Source: Acidimicrobiaceae bacterium (GTDB lineage: Bacteria > Actinomycetota > Acidimicrobiia > Acidimicrobiales > Palsa-688). From it: a stretch of DNA of 50,378 bases. The notes under the pieces are model-generated. The model worked only from the letters and a program-made list of their open reading frames with translations, did not search any database and was not told where the DNA came from. Shown piece by piece: positions 17,933 through 25,770 of this stretch. Position numbers and translations under genes: made by a program. Every line of letters begins with the position of its first letter. Positions within the stretch are counted from its first letter, which is position 1. The stretch is from the NCBI GenBank assembly GCA_003156595.1, contig PMHH01000113.1, positions 1-50,378 of the forward strand. The letters run 5' to 3'.

Positions 17933-18026
17933 AGATCTGGACGCTACTCCTCACAGGGCGGCTCATTGGGGTGAGGCGAGAGCGGCGTGACGTCATCTGT
18001 GCGCCACACGCGCCGCGGCATCGAGC

Positions 18027-18551
18027 ATGCTGACTGTCATGATCGCGCCGCCATTTCCGGATCCGAGCATTCCTGTGGCGTCAAGAGCGGAAGTGCTCGT
18101 CGGGTACCTCGATTACTTCCGCTATCGGCTCATAACCAAGATCAGGGGACTGCCCGCCGGCGAGCTGCGGAGAAGTCGGCTGCCGTCGGGCTGGACGCCG
18201 ATCGAATTGTTCAAGCATCTGATCTATGACGAGCTGCGCTGGGTCGAATGGCGCTTCGAGGGTCGTGACGTCGCTGATCCCTGGGGCGACGATCGCGACG
18301 ACCGCTGGTACGTCTCCCACGAAGAGACCCTCGACGACCTGGTAGCCGCCCTCCACGCCCAAGCGGCGCGAACTCGCGCGGTCATCGAGACCAACGATCT
18401 GGCCCAGATCGGCAAACCAGGACCCGGTTGGAATGGCGCCGACCTCCCGACCCTCGAGCGCATCCTGCTTCATCTGATCCAGGAGTACGCCCGTCACCTC
18501 GGTCACCTCGATATCGTCGCCGAGCTCGCCGATGGTCAGGTCGGCGAGTAG
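18027..18551 (+). CDS. DinB/DUF664 family protein
   Basis: 174 aa four-helix-bundle protein. GWTPIELFKHLIYDELRWVEWRF in the middle and LIQEYARHLGHLDIV at the end supply the spaced His residues that bind the metal in DinB/YfiT proteins. Actinobacterial members are often mycothiol-dependent S-transferases. ATG 18027 is used; ATG 18039 is equally possible and neither has a clear ribosome-binding site. Confidence 0.75.
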   Translation: MLTVMIAPPFPDPSIPVASRAEVLVGYLDYFRYRLITKIRGLPAGELRRSRLPSGWTPIELFKHLIYDELRWVEWRFEGRDVADPWGDDRDDRWYVSHEETLDDLVAALHAQAARTRAVIETNDLAQIGKPGPGWNGADLPTLERILLHLIQEYARHLGHLDIVAELADGQVGE

Positions 18552-18632
18552 GGGCCGGGCGACGTTGGCCGGCTGACCTCTCCCGTCACCGTCATGGTCA
18601 GAAACCAGGGTCGGGAGAGATACTGTGACGGA

Positions 18633-19613
18633 ATGACCCGTCTCGGTTACCAGATCCCCAACTTCACCTACCCTGGCGTCAGCCAGTTGGACCTGTTCCC
18701 GACAGTCGTGCAGCAAGCTCGGGCGGCCGAGGCCTCAGGCTTCGACACCGTGCTGGTCATGGACCACTTCTACCAGCTACCGATGCTGGGGCCACCCGAG
18801 AACGAAATGCTCGAGTGCTACACCCTCCTGTCCGCGTTGGCCCAGCACACCGAACGGGTCCGGCTCTCCGCTCTAGTGACGGGCAACGCCTATCGCAACC
18901 CCGCCCTGCTGGCCAAGGAAGTCACAACGCTCGATCACGTCTCCGGCGGCCGGGCCCAGCTCGGCATCGGCGCCGGCTGGTACCAGCTCGAGCACGACAG
19001 CCTCGGCTTCGAATTCGGGACGTTCACCGACCGCTTCTCCAAACTGGAGGAGTCTCTCCAGATCATTCGCGGGATGCTTGCTGGCGCCCGTCCCAGCCTC
19101 AATGGCCGCTGGTATCGGGTCGACGACGCCATCAACTCGCCCGCACCGCTCTCGAAGATCCCCATCATGATCGGGGGCGGCGGGGAGAAGAAGACTCTCC
19201 GGCTGGTGGCCCTCTACGCGGACGAGTCGAACATCATCTGCCAGCCGAACGAGATAACCCGCAAGCTCGACGCCCTGGCTGGGCACTGCGAATCAGTCGG
19301 GCGGGACCGCTCCGAAGTGGTCGTGACCATCTTGACCAACTGCTGTGTAGCCCCGACGCACGAGCAAGCCATAGCCGAGGCCGACGCCTTCCTGGCTGCC
19401 AGGGGAATCGACATGTCGTCGCTGAGCGAATCCGACGCCAGCCAGATCCGGTCCCTCATAGTCCTGGGCGACCCCGACGAGGTAGGAGAGATCTTCTCCA
19501 GCCGGATGATCGACGGCCTAGACGGTTTCATCGTCAACGCCCCCGCCAACGGCCACATCGATGGCCGGGTCGAACTCCTCGGTGAGGTGCTCCGCAAAGT
19601 CATCGACGTCTAG
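18633..19613 (+). CDS. LLM class (F420-dependent type) oxidoreductase
   Basis: 326 aa luciferase-like monooxygenase fold. The N-terminus GYQIPNFTYPG, the VMDHFYQLPMLGPPENEMLECYT loop, LSALVTGNAYRNPALLAKEVTTLDHVSGGRAQLGIGAGW, and IPIMIGGGGEKKTLRL are all typical of F420-dependent LLM oxidoreductases of actinobacteria. A TIM-barrel enzyme of this type reduces or oxidises a substrate using F420; the substrate cannot be predicted. The start at ATG 18633 places the first strand at residue 3, as in the family. It lies 81 bp after the DinB gene on the same strand. Confidence 0.85.
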   Translation: MTRLGYQIPNFTYPGVSQLDLFPTVVQQARAAEASGFDTVLVMDHFYQLPMLGPPENEMLECYTLLSALAQHTERVRLSALVTGNAYRNPALLAKEVTTLDHVSGGRAQLGIGAGWYQLEHDSLGFEFGTFTDRFSKLEESLQIIRGMLAGARPSLNGRWYRVDDAINSPAPLSKIPIMIGGGGEKKTLRLVALYADESNIICQPNEITRKLDALAGHCESVGRDRSEVVVTILTNCCVAPTHEQAIAEADAFLAARGIDMSSLSESDASQIRSLIVLGDPDEVGEIFSSRMIDGLDGFIVNAPANGHIDGRVELLGEVLRKVIDV

Positions 19614-19638
19614 CGGGAAGGACCGACAAGGGCCACGA

Positions 19639-22455
19639 TCAGGCGTTGCCCAGGTAAGGGGCGTCTCCGAAGGCCCAGATATGTCCTGTGGCGTTGATCA
19701 GGTAGTACCCGTTGCCGTCAACACTGGTAGCGATCGTGGTGACTTGGGGGTCGGTGACCTGATCGGCCGGCAGGCTGCCGTAATAGGTTGCGTCGCCGAA
19801 GTCGAACACTCCGCCGTCGGAGCCGACGAGCCGGTAGCCGCGGCCGCCGGGCTGGGTCGACATACCGACGATTGGGGCGGCCAGGGTTATCTGGCCCAGG
19901 CTGCCGTAGAACTGCGCATCACCGAAACTGAAGATGCCTCCGTCGGCGGCAACGACCCAGTAGCCGGCGCCAGCGGATGCGGGGGCCATGCCGACGACCG
20001 GTTTGTTGATGACGAGGTTGCCGGTGGAGCCGTAGAAGTGGGCGTCACCGAAGGTGAAAATCCCGCCGTCTGAGGCGACTAGCCAGTAGCCGCCGCCATT
20101 AGCGGTGGCGGCCATGCCGACGACCGGTTTAGTGAGGTGGACGTTGCCGGTGGAGCCGTAGAAGTGGGCGTCACCGAAGGTGAAGATGCCGCCGTCGGCG
20201 CCGAGCAGCCAGTAGCCGTTGTGGTCGGGTGTGGCGGCGATGCCGATCATGGCGGCGTTGAGATGCACTGTGGACATGTCGCCCAACCATGGTGCAGCCC
20301 CGATCGCGGTAACGCCACCAGTACGGGTTACTACCCAATAGCCGGCGCACGATCGTCCTTCGATTGTGGTTGTCATGGACGCGACCGCCCAAGGCTCCCC
20401 CGAGGCTAAGTGGGAGATGCCTGTGGGGCAGGACGGGGGGCTAGAAACGGTCTGGGTGATGGTTGTGTCCGACGGCCCGTAGCCCGGGGCGCCGGAATAT
20501 GCCGCTTCGATCTGGTGGCTGCCGGCGCCGGAGAACGTCATCGTGCAGGAGAGGGTGGCGGAGCTCGGCGAAACAGCCGAGGGTGTGCAGTCGGCGGGGA
20601 TAGCTCCGTCGACGGTGATGGCGAGTATTCCGCCTTCGGCGGCAGGGCTGAGCGACGCCCGGTAAGTGACCGGCTGGTCTACCTGGACAGGGTTGGCGGA
20701 TGCCGTGAGGGAGACGTACGTGCCCGCTGGCGACACCACGTTCTCGGTCAGGACTGGTGATGGCCCGCTCTCGGCGAAGGAGGAGTCGCCGAAGTAGATC
20801 GCGGTGATGTCGTGGGGCCCGGTTCCCGGATTGGTCGTCTCGGTCGTGTAGGTGATGGTGCACTCCGCCTGCCCGGTGGCCGGATCGACAGATTGGTCAC
20901 CGCAACCCGGAACGACTGATCCGCCGTCGAAGAACGTGACTACACCGCCGTCGGGAGTAGGACCCACGGTCGCTGTGTAGGTGACCGGGGTCCCTGCCAC
21001 CGCCGGGTTGCGCGACGATGCAACCTCGACTGCGGTGGACGCGCCGCCGTACTGCGCGAACTCAACTAGGGGTCCGGCGTCGAGGGTGCCTCCCGCGATG
21101 GCGCACCAGTCGGCCGATACACAGCTGACGTCGCCGAGAGAGGAGTAGTTGACGGCCGCGGTCTCGGTCCACGCGCCGTTCGCCAAGCTCAGCATGAGCC
21201 CCCCGTAGACATCTGGAGAGGGGTACTCATAAGAGGCGGTGGCGGTGCAGTTGCCGGCGGTGTAGCACTGGATGGCGCCCGGCGTGCTCTGCTGGGTGTT
21301 GGGTGGGTTTGGTGTCGTGATCGCGCTCCAGGTGCCACCTGACAGGGTCACGGCCTCCACTCGGATCATCTGAGCGCTGTCATAGTCGTACGACCCGAGA
21401 GCCACGCACGAATCGACGGCTCCACAGCTGACCCCTCCGATCTCGGCGAAGATGGCGGCACCGGACGGGGCATCGGATGCCACAGGTGCATCGGTGAAGG
21501 TCCACGAGCCGCTCGCGAACTGCGCGAGGCCAAAGTGGTCATAGCCCGACCCGTCGAGAAAGTCGCCGTCGAAAACGCACCACCCGGCGGACGGGCAGGA
21601 GAGGCTGCCGGCACTTCGTAGGCCCAGTTGCCAGTGTGCTGGTGTCACGTCAGTCCATGTGCCGCTCACCAGTTGTGTCGCCGCCATCTCCTGGTAGCCC
21701 GACGTGTCGTCGTACAGGGCCACGGCCATGCACCAGCCTTCTTCGGGACAGGAAACCGCCTGGATGTCGAATGAAGGATTCGCGGAGGCATCGCTGGGCA
21801 GCGGAGCGCTGACCGAGGTGAACGAACCGTCAGATTCGGTCAGTAACCATCCGTCAGCCTCGCCTCCGCTCGTGTAATACAAACCGCCGTAGCCGCACCA
21901 GTCGGTCGTCGGGCAGGACACGCTCGTGAGAAGCCCGGACAGGCCGCCGGAGGGGGTACCGATCGCGGCGACGTGCCACGCCGAGCCGGAGGTTGTCGAC
22001 CAGATCAGGGGAGTCGGATTGTTCCTGGTTGTGTCGAAGTAGCTGCCAACGGCGATGCACTCCTCCACGGCCGGACAGTCGATTGAACTGACCGATCCGC
22101 CGGATTGATTGCTCGCTGCCCCGGCAGGTAACGGTGCCACTGTGGCCGTCCAGTCCCCGGCCACCCCGGTATAGAGAGTCGAGACTGTGGAACCGTCCGA
22201 TCCTCCGGAGGCTCCGCACCAAGTCGTCGCCGGGCAGCTGATCGTTTGAATCGCATTGACCCCCAGGTCGGGAGCCGATGGCGGTGTGAAGGAAACGACC
22301 GCCGGGCCGATGACCGCCGCGTACGCGTCCGGTTCGTGGCCAGCGCTGGACGTCGCAAGAAGGGCCGCCATAACGACCGTCGCCACCACACATGCTGTCG
22401 GGGCGCGATTCCTGAGCCAGGGAACAACGGCGCGCAATTGCCAGACAGCGTTCAA
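19639..22455 (-). CDS. Large secreted repeat protein: SCPxxxWC repeats, Ig-like domains, GYW repeats
   Basis: 938 aa. Signal peptide at 1-45 (hydrophobic ACVVATVVMAALLATSSAG). The first half contains about eight repeats built on [I/V/L]SCPxxxWCxxxG (for example VSCPTTDWCGYGG and LSCPSAGWCVFDG), probably blades of a Cys-paired propeller. The middle holds two Ig-like domains of the bacterial Big3 kind (SSRNPAVAGTPVTYTATV and SANPVQVDQPVTYRASL). The C-terminus has six 42-aa repeats of the form GYWLVASDGGIFTFGDA-FYGS. All point to an extracellular or surface protein, perhaps an adhesin; no enzyme motif is seen. The TTG start overlaps the stop of the preceding gene (TTGA), implying coupling. A smaller protein with the same GYW repeats is encoded at 42699-43523. 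Confidence 0.82.
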   Translation of the reverse strand: MNAVWQLRAVVPWLRNRAPTACVVATVVMAALLATSSAGHEPDAYAAVIGPAVVSFTPPSAPDLGVNAIQTISCPATTWCGASGGSDGSTVSTLYTGVAGDWTATVAPLPAGAASNQSGGSVSSIDCPAVEECIAVGSYFDTTRNNPTPLIWSTTSGSAWHVAAIGTPSGGLSGLLTSVSCPTTDWCGYGGLYYTSGGEADGWLLTESDGSFTSVSAPLPSDASANPSFDIQAVSCPEEGWCMAVALYDDTSGYQEMAATQLVSGTWTDVTPAHWQLGLRSAGSLSCPSAGWCVFDGDFLDGSGYDHFGLAQFASGSWTFTDAPVASDAPSGAAIFAEIGGVSCGAVDSCVALGSYDYDSAQMIRVEAVTLSGGTWSAITTPNPPNTQQSTPGAIQCYTAGNCTATASYEYPSPDVYGGLMLSLANGAWTETAAVNYSSLGDVSCVSADWCAIAGGTLDAGPLVEFAQYGGASTAVEVASSRNPAVAGTPVTYTATVGPTPDGGVVTFFDGGSVVPGCGDQSVDPATGQAECTITYTTETTNPGTGPHDITAIYFGDSSFAESGPSPVLTENVVSPAGTYVSLTASANPVQVDQPVTYRASLSPAAEGGILAITVDGAIPADCTPSAVSPSSATLSCTMTFSGAGSHQIEAAYSGAPGYGPSDTTITQTVSSPPSCPTGISHLASGEPWAVASMTTTIEGRSCAGYWVVTRTGGVTAIGAAPWLGDMSTVHLNAAMIGIAATPDHNGYWLLGADGGIFTFGDAHFYGSTGNVHLTKPVVGMAATANGGGYWLVASDGGIFTFGDAHFYGSTGNLVINKPVVGMAPASAGAGYWVVAADGGIFSFGDAQFYGSLGQITLAAPIVGMSTQPGGRGYRLVGSDGGVFDFGDATYYGSLPADQVTDPQVTTIATSVDGNGYYLINATGHIWAFGDAPYLGNA
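19986..20200 (-). repeat. Near-identical 126-bp tandem repeat units inside the secreted protein gene
   Basis: Two of the GYW units (starting at 19986 and 20112) are almost identical at DNA level, including the run 'ccggtggagccgtagaag' and the sequence after it. The other units are diverged. This suggests a recent intragenic duplication of one 42-codon unit, so repeat number may vary between strains. Confidence 0.8.
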
Positions 22456-22871
22456 CTATCCGACGCCGTCGACTCTTGGTTCAGAATCTCGCGCTTGAGC
22501 TGTTGGAACTCATCGGCTGTGACGTCTCCGCGGTCTCGTAGCTCGGCTAGCCGAGCGAGCTCCTCGGTCTTGCTACGATGACCGCCCGAGGCGTGCTGGG
22601 CGTAGTGGCGGAACATGGCTTCCTGGTCAGTTACCGCTTGGACCTGATGAGCTCGCATCTTGTCGCCTCTGAAGATGAGATAGGCGAGTATCCCGATAAT
22701 GGGGAAGATGATCACGAAGATCACCCACGCCGCTTTCGCCCAGCCCTTGAGATCGTGGCTACGGAAGATGTCGATGAAGATGGAAATCATCAGCCAGATC
22801 TCGACGAAGAACAGAAAAAACCAAAGGATCGAATACGCGACCTGTCCAGCCCCGAACGATGCAGCAATCAC
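22452..22871 (-). CDS. PLDc_N-type membrane protein with C-terminal SHOCT domain
   Basis: 139 aa. GTG start at 22871 with AGGAGG at 22876-22881. Two membrane helices: VAYSILWFFLFFVEIWLMISIF and AWVIFVIIFPIIGILAYLIF. The second lies in the PLDc_N pattern (W...IIFPIIG.LAYLIFRG), an N-terminal anchor also found outside phospholipase D enzymes. The last 35 residues are a SHOCT motif (TEELARLAELRDRGDVTADEFQQLKREIL), a short oligomerisation/tether module. No catalytic HKD motif is present. It is probably cotranscribed with the large secreted protein through a TTGA overlap. Confidence 0.82.
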   Translation of the reverse strand: MIAASFGAGQVAYSILWFFLFFVEIWLMISIFIDIFRSHDLKGWAKAAWVIFVIIFPIIGILAYLIFRGDKMRAHQVQAVTDQEAMFRHYAQHASGGHRSKTEELARLAELRDRGDVTADEFQQLKREILNQESTASDS

Positions 22872-23109
22872 TGTTCCTCCTAGGTCAGTCCAAGAATCTA
22901 GAATGCTTACTTGGCGCGGCACGACGAACGGCCTCGGATGCTTGCCCTCGAGGAGGCAACGTAGCGCTCCTCGCTCGTCGCTGCCGACGGTGCTCGGTCG
23001 ACCGAAGGAGACGAGAGAGTACTCGCCGCCATCTCTGGCCGGATGGCCCGACTGTGGGCGTGACTGGGCCCGCCGGAGGCAGAAGGAGCTGACTACCCGG
23101 AGTGCCGCC

Positions 23110-23571
23110 TCAGGGGTAAGGCTCGTTGAGCGTCGACTGCAGGAAGTCACCCGGCGAGCTGCTGGCCCGCGTGCGCTTTGATCCGAACTTCCACACGACG
23201 GTCTCGACCGGAAAAGTCCCGCCCGAGATGTCGATCGATTTGATCGAGGCGTTGTCGAGCACGTCCGCGACCCCCTCACCGCTTCCGTTAGCCAAATTGA
23301 TGATCAACCGGTGAGCGACGCCGTGCTCCAAAGCGAACTTGGCGTCGTCGGTCGTGTACTGGTCGTTCACACGGGTAATCGTCACCTGGTCCGATCGAGC
23401 ATCGAATTTGATCTGCGTGAAGGGCACGTGCCTCGAGAGGGCCGCCGTGGCTGACGACACTGACGCGCTCGCGGCAGTCGGGGCGAACGCCGCCGACATC
23501 AGTCCCCCCAGCACGACAGAAGCAATCGCCATCGACGTTCGGCCACGACCGCAGCTACCTCGCTGCCGCAC
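23110..23571 (-). CDS. Secreted hypothetical protein
   Basis: 153 aa. A Sec signal peptide (GRGRTSMAIASVVLGGLMSAAFAPTAASA) is followed by about 115 residues without a recognised domain: PFTQIKFDARSDQVTITRV, HGVAHRLIINLANGSGEG and SIKSIDISGGTFPVETVVW. The alternating hydrophobic pattern suggests a small beta protein. GTG start at 23571 with AAGGA about 10 nt upstream; ATG 23529 is an alternative but would shorten the signal peptide. About 240 bp with no gene separate it from the next gene on this strand. Confidence 0.65.
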   Translation of the reverse strand: MRQRGSCGRGRTSMAIASVVLGGLMSAAFAPTAASASVSSATAALSRHVPFTQIKFDARSDQVTITRVNDQYTTDDAKFALEHGVAHRLIINLANGSGEGVADVLDNASIKSIDISGGTFPVETVVWKFGSKRTRASSSPGDFLQSTLNEPYP

Positions 23572-23731
23572 CGTTTGCCATCCTTTCCCTCAGCTCATCC
23601 ACCACAATATTCGAAATCGCCGCCCAGGTTTCGGAGGCCGGATCAGATGCGCTGACGGTCTTCGCTGTCAGCCCGGAAGCGAGCGACCCAGTGGCGTCGT
23701 ACTCCTCCAGGCAACACTGCAGCCGGGGTGC

Positions 23732-24503
23732 GGAACCGCAGCGGCGCCCGGCAACGTCGTCGTGACCGTGAGCGGGCTAAGTCCCACACGAGCCTCGCGC
23801 CAGGTCCGTACCATCAACGGCTACCGGATCGTGTCTCCCCCGTACAACGGGGCAGGCCCTCGGGTCTACGGGGTGCCAGCTCTGGGCGTCGTGGTTACCA
23901 TCACCGGTCCGGCCCCCGCCGCCATACTCGACAGTCTTGGGCCGTCACCGCGCTACATCGTGCTCGGCGCCGGTCGGGCGCAACCGGTTCCGCCCACCTG
24001 GAGGACCGTGATCTACGAGGGTGTAAGCGTTGCGGTGCCGCCAAGTTGGCCGTCCAGTGCCGGCGGCGACACCGCTCCCTGCCCCGGAGATCCGTTCCTG
24101 CGGCCTCCCACCGTCTTCTTGGGCCCACCTAGTGCCGTCCGAGGCGCCCTTTGCCTCCCGACAGTGGCTACCACCCAACAGTCCAAAGACAGCATCTGGC
24201 TGCAAGCCGGCGGCGGGCCGCCAAGCAACACCAGCCCAGTCAAGACCCCGTCCGGACAGACCGTGCTGGTGACCGAGGCCGAACTGCCCAGCCCGATACT
24301 GCAGATCTGGTACCACCGTGTGTCAATCCAACTCGGCATCGGCCCCGACCCGACGGTGGCCAGAGCCATCCTGGACTCGATCCGCTACTCCACACTGCAC
24401 ACCGAAGAGCGCGACCACAGCAACGACGAAGACCGACGCGGCCACCCAATTGGAGACCAACTTGCAAATCCCCGCCACCTGGACTCATACCCCTTACGGC
24501 TGA
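23732..24503 (+). pseudogene. N-terminally truncated secreted-type hypothetical protein remnant
   Basis: A coherent reading frame without a plausible start runs from about 23732: VVVTVSGLSPTRASRQVRT, INGYRIVSPPYNG, TWRTVIYEGVSVAVPPSWP, then CPGDPFLRPPTVFLGPP and SGQTVLVTEAELPS, to ILDSIRYS near 24395. A second frame then carries an ending (ATQLETNLQIPATWTHTPYG) up to 24503, implying a frameshift. No signal peptide or membrane anchor is left. The family was not recognised. Part of it is duplicated at 24792-24840. Confidence 0.45.
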
Positions 24504-24840
24504 CCAAACTGTCACGACCGGCGCCATCGACGGACACCCCGCGTGCACCGGGCGACGTTCGCCTCCACCTCCTCGACGAGCCGAGCGGGCAGCTTCGACC
24601 CTGCGGCGGTGACGGCCGGATCGGTTGCAGCGGCGACCAGGGCGGGGACGACAGCGTCGGCGAGCGTCTCGATCCTGGCCGGGGTGGCGTCGGGGTCGAG
24701 ATCGGCCCATTCGGCGACATCGCCCAGTCGGCCCGACCATGCCTATCTCATAGTGCTCACCGATTCGCATCGCCATCCGCGGGTACCGATTGACCCCGTC
24801 CGGACAGACCGTGCTGGAGACCAACGCCGAACTGCCCAGC
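24244..24840. repeat. Direct repeat pair, 49 bp, 3 mismatches
   Basis: Copies at 24244-24292 and 24792-24840 both begin gaccccgtccggacagac and end gccgaactgcccagc. Three bases differ (46/49 identical). Translated they read TPSGQTVLVTEAELPS and TPSGQTVLETNAELPS. The second copy is an isolated gene scrap, so the pair marks a decayed tandem duplication. Confidence 0.8.
24512..24742 (-). pseudogene. Short coding remnant, no start codon
   Basis: A 76-codon open stretch with natural composition: SGRLGDVAEWADLDPDATP, RIETLADAVVPALVAAATD, KLPARLVEEVEANVAR. It begins right after an in-frame TAG with no start codon and ends at TGA 24512-24514. It lies between the two direct-repeat copies on the opposite strand. 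It is probably the C-terminal end of a lost gene; family not recognised. Confidence 0.3.
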
Positions 24841-24906
24841 TCGAGCGTCATGAGTCGCCCACGGAAGTCAACGGTGGATCGCGTCCGGTTAGGGTGGGTC
24901 TTCGGA

Positions 24907-25307
24907 TTAGCCGGGGACGGTGGAGACGTTTTCGGGCGTCGAGAGTCGTCTGATCTCTGCCGCGAGCGCATCGAGGGTTTGTCGCGAGTGGCTGGCGATG
25001 TCGGTGTTGAGGGCGGCCGCTCCGCCAAGATTACCGGCGGCTGCGAGTTCCTCGAGAGAGCGTGCAGTGGCGGCGAGGAGGGTGGCTCCCATATTGGCGC
25101 TGCTGCCGGCGATGCTATGAGCGGTTTTTTTTTGCTGCGGGCAGGTCTTGATGCAGGAGAGCATCGTCTAGCTGGGAGCGGAGCGTGTGGAGGTCGTCGT
25201 CGTATAAAGCCACGAGCTCCCTAAGGAGTTCGAGTCCGCCGACTTGAAACAGCTCGATCTAATCGCCTGATCGACGGCAGGTTCGGTGCTACGGGTGGGA
25301 TGGTCAT
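24907..25307 (-). pseudogene. HPt (histidine phosphotransfer) domain protein, frameshifted twice
   Basis: Joined across two 1-nt shifts, this gives a complete stand-alone HPt domain of about 130 aa. It starts at ATG 25307 (MTIPPVAPNLPSI), shifts near 25255 into FQVGGLELLRELVALYDDDL, and shifts again in a run of nine A on the coding strand (plus-strand T run near 25125-25133) into TAHSIAGSSANMGA. The phosphoacceptor His lies in AHSIAGSS, exactly where HPt proteins have HxxKGxS (Lys here replaced by Ala). It ends ENVSTVPG. Neighbouring hybrid kinases ending in REC domains would be natural partners. The A9 shift could be slippage or a sequencing error, but the second shift makes true decay more likely. 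Confidence 0.65.
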
Positions 25308-25589
25308 CGTCTCGCGGCGGATTCCTGCGGGGGACGGCGGGGTCCTCTCTGTCAATCGTTCGACGGGCCGCGACGAACATGGCATTGATGTGTTCTGCCG
25401 CGGTCTTGCGTGTCCCATCACGCTGAACTCGGCCACCCTCCTGTAGCCGCCCCGGCTCGGGCGACGCGGCGACCAATCCTGCGGAAACGACATCGGAGGC
25501 CGGCGCTGGTCCCACAAGAATAGCGCCACGGACCGCGGCCGCAAAAGGGGTCGGGAATGGGACCGCACTCTTGCATTGAAATGATGCGG

Positions 25590-25601
25590 CGTAACGTTAC
25601 G
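25590..25601. promoter_or_regulatory. 12-bp perfect palindrome CGTAACGTTACG
   Basis: A perfect palindrome 170 bp upstream of the PAS-kinase gene, flanked by GCGG (25586-25589) and CCGC (25605-25608), which extends the dyad imperfectly. It could be an operator. The cognate protein is unknown. Confidence 0.35.
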
Positions 25602-25661
25602 AAACCGCGGGAAGCGGGATCCCCGTTATGCTGTGGTCTGGTTCGGATTTGAGCCACCGCG

Positions 25662-25704
25662 CCCCCGCCTACGGGGGAGGATGGGGGGTTCCCGATGGGA
25701 ACCC
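25662..25704 (+). other. Two adjacent perfect hairpins in the leader of the PAS-kinase gene
   Basis: CCCCCG-CCTA-CGGGGG (25662-25677) and GGGTTCCC-GAT-GGGAACCC (25686-25704), separated by 8 nt, 67 nt before the ATG at 25771. No T-run follows either hairpin, so they do not look like intrinsic terminators for the upstream relic. A structured 5' leader or a small repeat element is possible. No known riboswitch consensus was recognised. Confidence 0.4.
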
Positions 25705-25770
25705 GGCTTCTTAAGATTATCGGTTGGCGAGGCGGGCCGTGATGGGAGCTACCTCCGACGGAATGGATCG

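Noticed and set aside
25641-25660. GGTTCGGATTTGAGCC resembling a tRNA T-arm
   Set aside because: No matching acceptor stem, anticodon arm or D-arm could be found around it.
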